From assembly GCA_963575745.1 (NCBI GenBank), contig CAUYUJ010016897.1, forward strand, positions 85,001 to 149,000: a DNA stretch of 64,000 nt. The letters run 5' to 3'. A program made the position numbers and the translations under genes. Origin of the DNA: Prorocentrum cordatum. Its lineage: Eukaryota > Sar > Dinophyceae > Prorocentrales > Prorocentraceae. Each line of letters begins with the position of its first letter. Position 1 is the stretch's first letter. This document shows positions 54,031 through 64,000 of the stretch, piece after piece. The notes beneath the pieces were generated by a model. The model was not told where the DNA came from. It searched no databases and was given only the letters and a program-made list of their open reading frames with translations.

Positions 54031-57000
54031 ATGTACATGAGCATTCAGGGGTGTATGAGGACGTGTGCTGCCACGCAGCTTTCGGCTCATCGCTCGCGCC
54101 GCCCGCCAGGCCTCGCCATCATGCGGCGCCTCGCCTGCGGCCTGGCCCTCCCCTCGCTGGCTGGAGCACACCCGTCTTCAGGCGGTGCGCCCCAGCACGG
54201 AGGAGAGGCTTTCCTGCGACATGCGGAGCGTAGGACGTTCTTCTACCTTTACGATGACAGCATCTACAAATACGATCACAGCGCCATTTTGGACCCGATC
54301 GTGAACAGCACCGCCGCCGCTGGCCCGTGCGGCACCGGGCTGCTGGGCGCCCCCGCGAGCGCCTGGCCTGAGCAGCACCAGGGGCCCTGCCCCACGCGCT
54401 GCCCCCCTGGGACTTCGACGGCTACTACTATGCCTACGCCGAGTACCAGCACGTCTCCTACGAGCACGCCCTCGTCAACTACGACACATGCATCGCAGTC
54501 GACCGCCGATTTTGCCGCAGCTGAGCTGACTCCTGCGTCCTCCGGCCACGCCTCGCACCGCATGCAAGTTCAGCTACGAGGGCTACCATCACTCAATACG
54601 ACGCCTGCGGTCGACCGTCGTACAGCATATCCTCGATGGCACCCTGTCTTCAGCTTGTCCTCGACCGTCGTGCAGCATTTCCTCGACAGGGCCGCTGGCA
54701 AGGCCCAGGCACGCAGTGGCGGCTTCAGCCCCGCTGCAGTGCCCTGGCTGCCACCGCCCCCGCATGAGGCAACGCACGCCGCGCACGACCACCTGCGAGA
54801 GTTACCACCGACCACGACGCCTGCCGCCGTACGTCGCACCGTGTACCCTCCAGAGTGTCGCACCCCCACAGCGTGCCGACCTGACAGCTTCGACATTACT
54901 GACAGCGGTGGGCCGTGCCACGCTGGAAACCACGCCGCTGAGCCAGCGCCGCAGACGGCTCCACCGTGGCCCCCACAGACCACAGGCGCCTCGCTGCGAG
55001 CCATCTGGCTCCTCGCGCCCTACCTGTGCATCACCGTGGAGCCCAACACGCTATGTGGGCTGCTAATTCTGGCCGTGCTTAGCACCCACGCACACGGCCT
55101 GACTACCAGCAACACAGCGAGTCCCGCTTCCCCTCTGTGCGCCAGGGGTGAACCTGATGAGGACCCCGCCTTCTGGCACCTGATGAACATCCGAGCACGG
55201 CTCATCCCGTGCGCCGCGGCGTGGGCACCAGGTGAGGACCATCAGGACGTTTACTGGGCATGGCTCGAGGACTGCGTCCCGCACGTCCTGGCGACGCTCC
55301 ATCTGCCACAGTACGACCACCTTTTCCAGGAGGACTCCGCGGAGAAAAACGACGCCCTGCGCCACCGCACCGCGGTCGACATGTGCGAGGATATCTGGCA
55401 CAGAGCGGGCCCCGACAGACAGCGCACCAACCGCAACCTCACTCGTATTCAGGGCAGCCACGAGTACCCCACCCGTTACCTTGGCCTCCTTCTGGAATAC
55501 CAGTGCGCTCGTGCCCAGCTCGTCGGCCCTGAGGCTTTTGCGGCACCACTGCCGCCATACCTCTCACGGGCCCACGCCTTGCTGCCAAGAGGCCTCCCTC
55601 CGCCCGACCAAGACGCCCTGGCGTATCTCGTGGATGCGATCCCGCACCACCCGCCAGACCTGCAGCCGCTTGTCGAGGCGGAGCTCGCCGCGGCACCGAT
55701 GGAACCGCTAAACCTACCACCGCCCGCTGGCCCCCCCGCCCAAAACGCCACGTGTGACCAGCCCGCGGCCGACGCTGAACCGCTTCTGCTCCAGCACGCA
55801 GCTGCCAGCGATATCAGCAACATATCCCTGGACTCGTTCCACGTGTCGGACGATAGCCAGAACGACTCCATCCACGACACGGAAACCCAGGACCCCGACG
55901 GCACGCCACCGCCAAGTGACGCTGCCCAGCGCGACCGTGACAGCGATCCCCACACAGGGCGCTCCCTGTCGCGCAGCAGTGCGCCCAACAACTCGGCCCA
56001 GGCCGACCCCAGCGCACAGCTCAGCGACGCCGAAGGTGCCACCGCCGCCGACGAGCCAGGCCATGCCACCGCACCGCCAGCTCCCACCAGCCCGCGCAGT
56101 GGCGGCTTCAGCCCCGCTGCAGCACTGGCTGGACCTGGGCGTCTTCAGACCTCAGGTGGCAGGACCCCGTCCCGCACCCTTGTCCGCCGAGCTAACTCGA
56201 CTGACTCCAACTCCAGCGCCGTCGACCACTGGCAGGCTGGCCTCGACAACGATCCCATCGAGGACGCGGACCCCGACGCCAGCGGCTCCCATGAGGCCCC
56301 GCACAGCGCAGCGGCCTCTCGACGCTGCGGCTGTCTCATCTGCCTCTTCGTGGTCACGTACGCCATCTTGGTAGCCATGCCGTACCAGGACCAGATCGAC
56401 GGGTACCTGCCGACACCGAGCCGAGACCCCAGCTACCGGCAGCGACGACGCCGTGAAGCTGCGGCACCAGGCCCATCCGTGTCCACTACGCCCCGACGCA
56501 CAATAGCATACGACGCCGCGCCCGCCTTGTGGGGTCTTCTCAAGTGGACCAGCGCCAAACTCAGAGACATTGTCTCGGGCGGAGCCAGCGCAGTCGGGTC
56601 TGGCCTCTGGGGCGCCCTGAAATGGGCCAGCGGCAAACTCGGAGCTATCGCCACAGGCGGAGTGGTTTGCGGTCTCCTCCTGGTCGGCGCCAAACTTCTC
56701 GCTCAAGGAGCCGTCGGACACGTAGGAGCCCGCATCTGTGCGCGCGTCCTGGACTCACCCACGGCCCAGTGGTGCCTCCGCTGTTGCCAACCGATCAGGA
56801 GCCCGCGCGATGAGGCCCCACACACGCTTCCGCGCACGCATCCCGACGACCCCGAGAGCCAGCACGTGCATCCCCTTCGACACCCGCTGCTACAGGAACA
56901 CTACGCCGCTGCAGTTGCCGCCGCAGTCGCCGATGTCACCACCGCCACCACCGCCGCCATCGTTGAAGTCACTGCCGCGGTATCGCGAGCCTCGTCTGTC

Positions 57001-60000
57001 ACGCCACGGTCGACCAGCCCGTCCCCGCGAGACGGCCCCACAAGCGGCGCGGCCTCTGGCAACCCGCCGACTCACGAAGCCGCCGCAGCTCAGGCCACCG
57101 ACGCCGAGGCAAGTGAAGCACGTGAGCGCACCCTCGACGGCGACGGCGTGCACGGAGCGCCCGACGACGAAGCGGATGCAAGCAACGCCCGTGGTTCCTC
57201 TTCCGACATGGACACCCAACCACCACGACGGCGAGCACGCCACGCATCACCCGCCAGGCCCCAGGCGCCTTCAGGCCCTGGTACGCCCCACCCAGCCCTC
57301 TGGCCACCGACGCGCAACTTACGCAGCACCATCCAGCGCGACCCAGCGGTCCCCGTGCCGCCGACGAGCATCCTCACCTCCCTGTACCAGAACGGCTTTG
57401 CGCTTGGTAACAGTGGCGTGACTACGGAGGACATCGAAGACGCCCTGCGACTCTACGACCATCCTCGATTCACCCATGACCCAACGCTCCAAGCGTTGGC
57501 GCCGTGGACTGACATCATGCAGAGGCCCCCGAACCGACTCATTTGGGTGCTGGAAGACTCGGGCGGGAACTCAGGCGAGACGATCTTCCCCTACCTCACG
57601 TGGGACCTCCGTGCTCCTACCACTGACACGCCCACGGTCTTCTGGCACGGGACCCGCGGCGACCTTGCGGCCCGTCTCGCTTTCAACGGAGGTCACCTCC
57701 TGCCGGGCCCCCGCCGTGAAGCGAAGGGCCGAACCGCCACAAATGTCGGCCGCACGTACGTGGGTGTGCACCCGTCGCTGGCCGCGTGGTACGCGGTGCC
57801 GCCTCACCCGCCCCGCAGCCTCGAAGACGACACCCTCGCCTGGGGACCCATCGCGCTCTGGATGTGCGAGGCTACCAAACCGCCGCGCGGTGAGAATTGG
57901 CACAACTTCGTGAACGGGGAGGCTCACGGAGCGCGCCTCATCTACCCACGGGTCCTGGGCCTCCTCATCCGCATGGACTGGTGTGCCCCCACCGAAGCTG
58001 CCTCCAGGTGCCGTGCCCTCCCGCACACCTGTGGCATGGGCGACTGCACGCACGCCCTCCACATTGCCGGCTTCGATCACCCAGACCTCCGCGAGGCGGC
58101 TGAAGCCCGCGACCAGGAGGCAAAGATCTGGCGCCGGCTGGACACCGCGGCAGCGTGGCCACCGCCGCAGGCACTATACTCGCCAGAGGCAGCGCGAGCA
58201 TGGGCTACACAGCACTACGACACCGAAGCAGCCACCAGGGCCGACCCCAACCAGCCCCGTCCGCGTGCCTCGCTTCGCAAGCTCCAGCTGGACCCGCAGC
58301 CACTGATCGACCTGGTGTACACTGCCACGGCGCAGGCTGTACCCGAGCGGTGGCAGTCTGACGTACGAGCGCCGCGCCCCAGCGGCTCCAGCCCTGGGGC
58401 CGCGTCTGGCCCATCGCACACCTCTCAGCCAGGTGCCGCCTCGGGACACAGTCCAGACCGCTCACCGACGGCATCGGGAGCCGACGACCGCCGTACGCCG
58501 TCCCTTATCAGCGCGGCCGCCGCCCTCGCCCGAGGCCATGCTCGCTCACGGCGCTCCGCCTCACGTTCGTCACGGCAGAGCGGCGGCAACTCCGCCTCTG
58601 ACAGCAGCGACATCGACACGTGGGGGCACATCGAGACGGAAGAGGAGCCGACCGCCTACCACGTCCTCGCCTTCCACGTCTGCGATGTGCGGTCCCGTGT
58701 GAACGCCCCTGGCGTCGAGGTCTGGCTCGACCCAGGCGAGCATCACGATGGCGCCTACCTGCCGTGGGGAGCGACCGTTGTGGGCCACCGCGTTACTGAC
58801 CCTGCGGTTGCGGGTCGCGATGGCTGGGTCATCCTTCACCACGACCACGGCGACACCACCACCAGGCTCTGGGCACCGACCCAAGTCCACGTCAAGGCGG
58901 ACGACACTTGGCGCACGGTCATGATCGCAGCGGACCTGGGGCCCCAGTGGATCGAGCGCCATGCTGACGACGCTCGCCTCCCCGCGGAGGCGGTCCGCAC
59001 TACAGGCCAGTCCTGGTTCGCCGACGTCTGGCCTTTGTGGGATCGACCCCGACCCCACCCAGACGACGCAGTCACCGACGAGCAAGCGTTCCCGCCCCTA
59101 CCAGGACGCTGGATTTGCCTACAGTGCCGATTCCAATGCTGCCAGTATTGTGCTGCCCGCCGCAACACGCAGCTCGGCACCTCGGGCCAACCGACGTGCC
59201 CGGACTGCTCCCTCAGCGGACTGCGTGCACCTATGGACTGGTCCACGGACTACTCTTGCAACAGCTGGACGTGCGTGTACAGCACCGACGACAGGGCCGC
59301 CGACACATGCTGCCTCTCCAGCAGATGCCCGCATCCGCCTCGTCCGCACAGCCTGTTCGACGTCCGTGCCACAGGGATGCCTCCGCACATCCTCGCCCGC
59401 CAATACGGCAACGCGCCAGCCCAGCACGACCTCATGGAGCCCCCCCGAGCGCCTTCAGGCCCCGGGGGGGAGCCTCCGCAACCAGGCCAAGCAGGATACC
59501 AGGGCCAATGGTATCTACCACCGAGGCCGCGTCGCGTCCCCAAGCAGGGATTGCCCGACGGCACGAGGCGGCCACCAGGGTTCACAGGGACGGGGATGCC
59601 TGAAGACCCGTCTCCCGACCAACCGCTGTGGAAGGAAGGCTACGTGCTCTTCGGCCCGCACCAGGCCCTCAAGGAGGATTTCATCTTCAACAAAGCGGTG
59701 CGCCGACCTTACTCCCTAGCCATCACCAACATGCACAGGGATCGTGTCACAGTCAGGACCGTCTGCGAGTCTATCGCCGAGCGCATCCACACTACCCGCA
59801 CGCGCTGGCGGGATGTGGTACTGTACTGGGATGCCGAGGGCGGCCCTGGGCCTCAAGCTCTCGACTACGACATGCGCCTCTGTGACGCCATGGTGAGTCG
59901 TGCCACGACCGAAGCCGAGTTGAACCACGACCGCAGCAACCGTGGTAGCTTCTGTCTCTATGGACCAGCGCACCAGCGGGCTGTGAACATCACGGTGCTC

Positions 60001-63000
60001 CCCGAGCCGCAGAACATTGACTTCGTGGAGCATGTACGGCGCTACTCACCTGTCGGGGAGACTTACCCAGACCATGCCTTCGAGCACGTCTACCAGGGCT
60101 GGCGGCGGCCCGACGTGCCGCCCATCCTCCCCGACACCCGCCCGCTCTCGAGAGCCGACCAGCAGCGCTACCAGCAGCACCAGCAGCGCACCCAGCAGCG
60201 CGACCAACGCGACGCAGGTCAGCCGAGCACGCCACGCAACCGCTCTCCCGCGCGCGTCCCGACAGGCGACAGAGCGGTGTACGGCGGGGGCGCCGCCTAC
60301 CACCGTGGCCCCATTGGTGCCATGCCCGCGGCGGCAGGGGCAGCCGCCTCCAGCTACGGCCACGTCCCCCACGCCAGGGTGCACCCAGCGGTCGTCGGCT
60401 ACCCGCGCGCACTCGGGCAGGCTCCCCCACGGGCCACCTCGCCCGCGCCAGGGTCCACGCGTGCCTGGGGCCATTACCCAGGCCGCCACGACAGCACCGC
60501 CAGCAACCAGTCCGCAGCGGCACCCCCTGCGGCTTCAGCCCAGGGGGCTGCGCCAAGCCGCGGCAGGACAGGGCGCCCCGCAGGATGGCGCGAGGCGAAC
60601 GTGCGCGCCTGGCAACCGCGCCAACACACGCCCCTGCCAAACGTGGCCGCAGCGCAGCGCCCTGCCCAGGCAAAGCCCGCCCCCCCTGAGCGCGAGCGGC
60701 AGCCGCTCGTCCCGCTCGTCCTCACGCACACCCAGGCACACCACAGCGCCTCCCCGCGGCACAGCGAGGGTAGTGCCCACCGCGTCAGCCCCCGGCCTGA
60801 CGCCGCCGACCCTGACCAGGCTGCAGCCTCGGCGGCGGGCGGCACAGGCGGCTCCCGCCCGCCCAGCCCAGCACCCAGCGCAGCGCCGATCCGCTCCCCG
60901 AGCAGGGCGGACTCTGCGCGCGCCAACGCCCAGGCGGCCTCGCCACGTGACCGCCACACGGGCGGGCGCGTCCCGTGCAGCCGGCCCAGCAGCCGCCACC
61001 GCTCGCGCAAGCCCCCTGGGAGTTCCACGAGCTCGCCGCCCCGCGAGACTCAGGCTGACGCCCAAGCCCCCGAGGTGGTGCCACGTTTCGGTGCCGGCGC
61101 CAAAGACCCTAACGAGGTCGACCTCGAGCCGACGCCGTCCACGGACCAGGAGCTGCCACCGCCCACCCGCGTCGTCGCCCCCGACGAGGCGCCGACCTTC
61201 GACCCCTTCAAGCACAAGTACTCCGTCAAGGACCTCGCGGCGGGCTTCGGCGGCGGCTCACCGCTGTCTCCTCAGAGCCACGGCGGCGCCCCCGCCACCT
61301 CTGCCGCTGCCGCGGCAGCGGCGGCCCCGCGTGGAGTCAGCCCTGTCCGCAACGCGAGCCTCACGGCAGCGGGCATGGACGAGGCTCAGCGCCAGGCCAC
61401 CGACCGCGCCGCTCGCCACGCCCAGCTAGTGGCTGACGCGCTGGCAGGGCGTGCGCCGCCGCAGCCACAGGGCCCACCGCCCGAGGCGAGCGCGGAGGGC
61501 GCACACGAACAAGCTGTTCCAGCTGATGCTGCTCATCACGGCACTGACGGGGCGGGCGCGCCGCCGCAGGACGGACCAGCGGTGTCGCGTGCGCAGTATT
61601 CGCGCGCGCGCTGCGCCGCTGCCGCGCCGCGCTGCCGCCGCTGGTTTGCTTTTGCTCTTGCGCTCGGCAGGATGGATCGAGGAGTCGCCTCCCTCTCCCC
61701 CTGCTGCCGTCTCACCTTTCCTCCCTCCGTCCCCCACGGTACAGGAGTGAGGAGGTTTTTTCGAGGCAGTTTTGCCGATGTTTATGACCCCCCCCCGGCG
61801 CAGCGTCGACCATGCCTTGCCTACACTTTTGGCCCGACGGCGGCTTCAGCCCCGTCCAAGCCAATCTGCTGCGACGCCATGAGCTCCTACTGTGGCCAAG
61901 CCTCCTACCTGGGTGACGGCCAGGCCGCCCTCCACCGTGCGGGGCGTGCTAACCCCAGCTCCACCGACGGAGATGGGCCAGGTCGCTCCATCCACCTCGT
62001 CAGCCTCAACATCACGAGTCTTCCAGCGAACTGGCCAACCATTACCGCCCTAGGTGTCGACCACAACGCCGCAGTCATAGCGCTGCAGGAGACCCGTCAT
62101 GCCAAGCCTACCAGGCAAGCCATCGCCACCAACGCCGCCAATCCACACCACGGAGGATACCAGGCCAGTCTGGGACCTGACCTGGACCTGGCGCGTGCCC
62201 AGCGCAAAGCTGCTCACGGTGGCACGGACCACACGGTCGAGGGCAACACCGGCGCCTCGGGCGGGGTTGCCATCCTCTCTAAGGACGCCATCGTCGACTC
62301 CACCGTCGACGACATTGCGACCTGTATCGCCACCCTCAAGGCCAAGAAACGATGGCACGAGGCCTTCCTCCCGCTCTGCACCCAGCACCGCCGCAGGCGG
62401 CGACGAAACAACCACGGTCCCGCTGGGATCTACATTGCGAGCCTCTACGGGGTCGCTGGAGGGGACAGCACCGATATATTTCGGCTTGCTGATTGCGCCG
62501 CCGCGAGGGTCGGCTCAGCCCCGTATTTCATTTGTATGGACGCCAACACGAACATCGACGACAATCCACACCTGCTGCACATGATGCAGCACGGATGGTC
62601 CAACGTCGCTGAAGGCACACCAGACCACACCATGCACACATATGGCAATATCCCTGACTGGGACCGCGTCACCAAGTGCCCCCGCACTTCGCGCATCGAC
62701 TATGTCATCGCCAACCAAGCTGCGCGATCCCTTGTCACCGACTTCTGCTATCTGCGTGACTTGCCAGCGAAGTCCCATGTTGGCCTGCAGGTCACACTCG
62801 ACCTAAGCCGCCTCGATCACACGGCCCCACGCCTTTTGGCCCCCACGCCATACCCTCCAAACGACGGAGCTCATGAGGACCACGAACTCCAGGCACTAGG
62901 GACCCACATCGCCGGACGATACCACGACCGCATGGAGCAGGCTGACGCACGCGACGATGTGGAACGCATGTTCGCCCTGGCAAACGAGGCCAGCCATGAG

Positions 63001-63381
63001 TACCATCTCACCCGGCTGCGGGACCTGCCGCCCCCACCGCCAGACCACCCAAAAAAGAAGGCCCCTACCATGCACGGGCTCACACCCACGTTCGAGGAGC
63101 GACCCGCCGTCCCCCGCGCCTTTCCCACCTACGGAGCTTCCACGATTCACATGAACCGCCTTCGCAAGCTCCATCGGCAACTTTGCGAGCTTCGCTTCAT
63201 CGGACTGCACCATCATATAGACTGCCGTGCTATCCCGCCGCACCTGGCGCAACGCATCGACTGCACGTGGGCCGCGGCCCGCCTTCTCTGCCACAAGCTG
63301 CGCCCCACGGCCCTCCTGGCTTTTCCTGACGCCTGGCCCCCGACGTGCCAGCGCCACGCGGAGAGCAGCTCGATCGTCTGA
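54031..63381 (+). CDS. LINE copy 2 giant ORF2: membrane-type and PARP-like N-terminal region plus APE endonuclease, frameshifted
   Basis: 3116 codons from ATG 54031. In order: a signal-like start (LACGLALPSLAGAHP); a hydrophobic stretch at about 54985-55095 (AIWLLAPYLC...LLILAVLS); a helical domain with LEDCVPHVLATLHLPQYDHL; an acidic linker; two more hydrophobic stretches at 56320-56385 (CLICLFVVTYAILVAMPY) and 56640-56720 (TGGVVCGLLLVGAKLLAQGA). Next is a PARP/ART-like segment with VFWHGTRGD (His 57646) and RTYVGVHPSLAAWYA (Tyr 57757); then EEEPTAYHVLAFHV with the Cys-rich CLQCRFQCCQYCAARR module near 59117; VVLYWDAEGG; a disordered linker; and the APE endonuclease (QETR 62086, MDANTN 62536, SRIDYVIANQ). 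A 1-base loss near 63346 (TGGCCCCC versus TGGACCCCC in copy 1) breaks the frame, ending at TGA 63379. Confidence 0.75.
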   Translation: MYMSIQGCMRTCAATQLSAHRSRRPPGLAIMRRLACGLALPSLAGAHPSSGGAPQHGGEAFLRHAERRTFFYLYDDSIYKYDHSAILDPIVNSTAAAGPCGTGLLGAPASAWPEQHQGPCPTRCPPGTSTATTMPTPSTSTSPTSTPSSTTTHASQSTADFAAAELTPASSGHASHRMQVQLRGLPSLNTTPAVDRRTAYPRWHPVFSLSSTVVQHFLDRAAGKAQARSGGFSPAAVPWLPPPPHEATHAAHDHLRELPPTTTPAAVRRTVYPPECRTPTACRPDSFDITDSGGPCHAGNHAAEPAPQTAPPWPPQTTGASLRAIWLLAPYLCITVEPNTLCGLLILAVLSTHAHGLTTSNTASPASPLCARGEPDEDPAFWHLMNIRARLIPCAAAWAPGEDHQDVYWAWLEDCVPHVLATLHLPQYDHLFQEDSAEKNDALRHRTAVDMCEDIWHRAGPDRQRTNRNLTRIQGSHEYPTRYLGLLLEYQCARAQLVGPEAFAAPLPPYLSRAHALLPRGLPPPDQDALAYLVDAIPHHPPDLQPLVEAELAAAPMEPLNLPPPAGPPAQNATCDQPAADAEPLLLQHAAASDISNISLDSFHVSDDSQNDSIHDTETQDPDGTPPPSDAAQRDRDSDPHTGRSLSRSSAPNNSAQADPSAQLSDAEGATAADEPGHATAPPAPTSPRSGGFSPAAALAGPGRLQTSGGRTPSRTLVRRANSTDSNSSAVDHWQAGLDNDPIEDADPDASGSHEAPHSAAASRRCGCLICLFVVTYAILVAMPYQDQIDGYLPTPSRDPSYRQRRRREAAAPGPSVSTTPRRTIAYDAAPALWGLLKWTSAKLRDIVSGGASAVGSGLWGALKWASGKLGAIATGGVVCGLLLVGAKLLAQGAVGHVGARICARVLDSPTAQWCLRCCQPIRSPRDEAPHTLPRTHPDDPESQHVHPLRHPLLQEHYAAAVAAAVADVTTATTAAIVEVTAAVSRASSVTPRSTSPSPRDGPTSGAASGNPPTHEAAAAQATDAEASEARERTLDGDGVHGAPDDEADASNARGSSSDMDTQPPRRRARHASPARPQAPSGPGTPHPALWPPTRNLRSTIQRDPAVPVPPTSILTSLYQNGFALGNSGVTTEDIEDALRLYDHPRFTHDPTLQALAPWTDIMQRPPNRLIWVLEDSGGNSGETIFPYLTWDLRAPTTDTPTVFWHGTRGDLAARLAFNGGHLLPGPRREAKGRTATNVGRTYVGVHPSLAAWYAVPPHPPRSLEDDTLAWGPIALWMCEATKPPRGENWHNFVNGEAHGARLIYPRVLGLLIRMDWCAPTEAASRCRALPHTCGMGDCTHALHIAGFDHPDLREAAEARDQEAKIWRRLDTAAAWPPPQALYSPEAARAWATQHYDTEAATRADPNQPRPRASLRKLQLDPQPLIDLVYTATAQAVPERWQSDVRAPRPSGSSPGAASGPSHTSQPGAASGHSPDRSPTASGADDRRTPSLISAAAALARGHARSRRSASRSSRQSGGNSASDSSDIDTWGHIETEEEPTAYHVLAFHVCDVRSRVNAPGVEVWLDPGEHHDGAYLPWGATVVGHRVTDPAVAGRDGWVILHHDHGDTTTRLWAPTQVHVKADDTWRTVMIAADLGPQWIERHADDARLPAEAVRTTGQSWFADVWPLWDRPRPHPDDAVTDEQAFPPLPGRWICLQCRFQCCQYCAARRNTQLGTSGQPTCPDCSLSGLRAPMDWSTDYSCNSWTCVYSTDDRAADTCCLSSRCPHPPRPHSLFDVRATGMPPHILARQYGNAPAQHDLMEPPRAPSGPGGEPPQPGQAGYQGQWYLPPRPRRVPKQGLPDGTRRPPGFTGTGMPEDPSPDQPLWKEGYVLFGPHQALKEDFIFNKAVRRPYSLAITNMHRDRVTVRTVCESIAERIHTTRTRWRDVVLYWDAEGGPGPQALDYDMRLCDAMVSRATTEAELNHDRSNRGSFCLYGPAHQRAVNITVLPEPQNIDFVEHVRRYSPVGETYPDHAFEHVYQGWRRPDVPPILPDTRPLSRADQQRYQQHQQRTQQRDQRDAGQPSTPRNRSPARVPTGDRAVYGGGAAYHRGPIGAMPAAAGAAASSYGHVPHARVHPAVVGYPRALGQAPPRATSPAPGSTRAWGHYPGRHDSTASNQSAAAPPAASAQGAAPSRGRTGRPAGWREANVRAWQPRQHTPLPNVAAAQRPAQAKPAPPERERQPLVPLVLTHTQAHHSASPRHSEGSAHRVSPRPDAADPDQAAASAAGGTGGSRPPSPAPSAAPIRSPSRADSARANAQAASPRDRHTGGRVPCSRPSSRHRSRKPPGSSTSSPPRETQADAQAPEVVPRFGAGAKDPNEVDLEPTPSTDQELPPPTRVVAPDEAPTFDPFKHKYSVKDLAAGFGGGSPLSPQSHGGAPATSAAAAAAAAPRGVSPVRNASLTAAGMDEAQRQATDRAARHAQLVADALAGRAPPQPQGPPPEASAEGAHEQAVPADAAHHGTDGAGAPPQDGPAVSRAQYSRARCAAAAPRCRRWFAFALALGRMDRGVASLSPCCRLTFPPSVPHGTGVRRFFRGSFADVYDPPPAQRRPCLAYTFGPTAASAPSKPICCDAMSSYCGQASYLGDGQAALHRAGRANPSSTDGDGPGRSIHLVSLNITSLPANWPTITALGVDHNAAVIALQETRHAKPTRQAIATNAANPHHGGYQASLGPDLDLARAQRKAAHGGTDHTVEGNTGASGGVAILSKDAIVDSTVDDIATCIATLKAKKRWHEAFLPLCTQHRRRRRRNNHGPAGIYIASLYGVAGGDSTDIFRLADCAAARVGSAPYFICMDANTNIDDNPHLLHMMQHGWSNVAEGTPDHTMHTYGNIPDWDRVTKCPRTSRIDYVIANQAARSLVTDFCYLRDLPAKSHVGLQVTLDLSRLDHTAPRLLAPTPYPPNDGAHEDHELQALGTHIAGRYHDRMEQADARDDVERMFALANEASHEYHLTRLRDLPPPPPDHPKKKAPTMHGLTPTFEERPAVPRAFPTYGASTIHMNRLRKLHRQLCELRFIGLHHHIDCRAIPPHLAQRIDCTWAAARLLCHKLRPTALLAFPDAWPPTCQRHAESSSIV

Positions 63382-64000
63382 TCCAAAATCTAGACTCGGA
63401 GCTGGCGCGACGTGCAAACCGAGCCAAAGCTGAACGCATCAAGATCTGGTCTGAGGGCGTCCGCGAGCCAAGCGGGCGAAAGGCGGCCATATACGCGCGG
63501 GCTGCCGACTGCTCGCCCACGGCGTATCTCCGCACGCCTACCACTCCCGACGATGCACAGCTCCACTGCGACATCACCGCCTTCAACCCTGACCAAGCTA
63601 GCACGGACGACAGTGACGCCGACACCGACGCCGGCGGCTTCAGCCCCGGCGACGGTAGCTCGCCCGACACGGACAACGACGACGGCCCCATTCGTGGCCC
63701 ACTACCAGCCCAGGTTCCCGACGCCCTCCCCGCCAACGCTATCGTTGCCAACACCAAAGACATGCTCAAGCTCATGGTCGACACCTGGGAGCCCATCCTG
63801 GGCACGTACCGCGCTCGCGCGGGCCATGACGCCGAAGCTATGCCGACGTGGGCGGACTTCTACGACGAATACCGCCAAGAGCTGCCTACGCCATCACCAG
63901 CAGCCCCCTTCCACCTTACCGACGACCAACTCATCCACTTCATTCGCACCCGTTCACCGCGCCGCGCGGGGGGACTCGACGGCTGGACGACCAAGGAGGC
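63348..64000 (+). pseudogene. LINE copy 2: ORF2 continuation after the frameshift, cut by the window
   Basis: The homologue of copy 1 46490-47160 continues in the next frame: DRLIQNLDSELARRANRAKA, AEAMPTWADFYDEYRQELP, then RRAGGLDGWTTKE at the edge. Open to the last base. RT motifs lie beyond the window. Confidence 0.8.

Larger units (their letters stand above)
51134..64000 (+). mobile_element. LINE-like retrotransposon copy 2, 5' part, runs off the window
   Basis: Leader (51134-51285), ORF1, a 171-bp gap to the ORF2 ATG, and a very long ORF2. From 58551 on it is closely similar to copy 1 (most codons identical). The window cuts it before the RT motifs. Combining copy 2 (51134-61839) with copy 1 (44991-51060) gives a composite element near 16.8 kb, far above usual LINE size. 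Confidence 0.78.

Noticed and set aside
60017-61429. A 470-codon Arg/Ser/Ala/Pro-rich ORF, with a matching one at 43168-43839
   Set aside because: Alternative frame of the LINE ORF2 linker; extreme GC keeps all frames open.

Overview
The window looks like nuclear DNA of a dinoflagellate (inference). It is GC-rich and dense in simple repeats. It carries copia-like, tyrosine-recombinase and LINE-like retroelements with dinoflagellate-style motifs, and a spliced-leader-like core (AGCCATTTTGGCT) directly before a start codon. I saw no ordinary host housekeeping gene, rRNA or tRNA. Nearly everything is mobile-element sequence, and all supported coding is on the + strand; the long minus-strand open frames are shadows of GC-rich genes or of repeats.

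Layout. (1) 1-7780: 3' part of a Ty1/copia polyprotein (zinc knuckle, protease, D,D35E integrase, reverse transcriptase (RT), RNase H), followed by a low-complexity flank. (2) 8676-15642: an apparently complete tyrosine-recombinase (YR) retrotransposon with split direct repeats A1...B1-A2...B2. It encodes a small membrane protein, a Gag-like protein, RT/RNase H, a tyrosine recombinase and a cytosine-methyltransferase-like protein; the first three reading frames are chained by ATGA stop/start overlaps. (3) 15643-16663: microsatellites. (4) 16978-20679: decayed gag-protease and a pre-integrase scrap of a second copia-like element, preceded by a 72-bp repeat array. (5) 21329-32012: dispersed, partly broken exons of one unrecognised multi-exon gene family, with introns made of repeats. 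(6) 34759-38486: two adjacent ORFs of unknown function. (7) 39550-41600: an integrase pseudogene split by an insertion. (8) 41772-about 51060: a 5'-truncated, frameshifted LINE copy (endonuclease, RT, RNase H). (9) About 51134 to the window end: a second LINE copy with its 5' part, ORF1 and a very long ORF2, cut by the window edge.

Two things stand out. First, four insertions (22410-24149, 24904-25939, 33119-34524, 39896-41317) share related inverted-repeat ends. Two lie where the flanking peptide sequences appear to join, and one splits an integrase gene, so they behave like introner or MITE-type elements. Second, the overlap of the two LINE copies implies a parent element of about 16.8 kb. 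Its ORF2 places membrane-type segments, a PARP-like HGT...Y region and a Cys-rich region in front of the endonuclease/RT.

Family assignments come from motifs read by eye; no database search was run.
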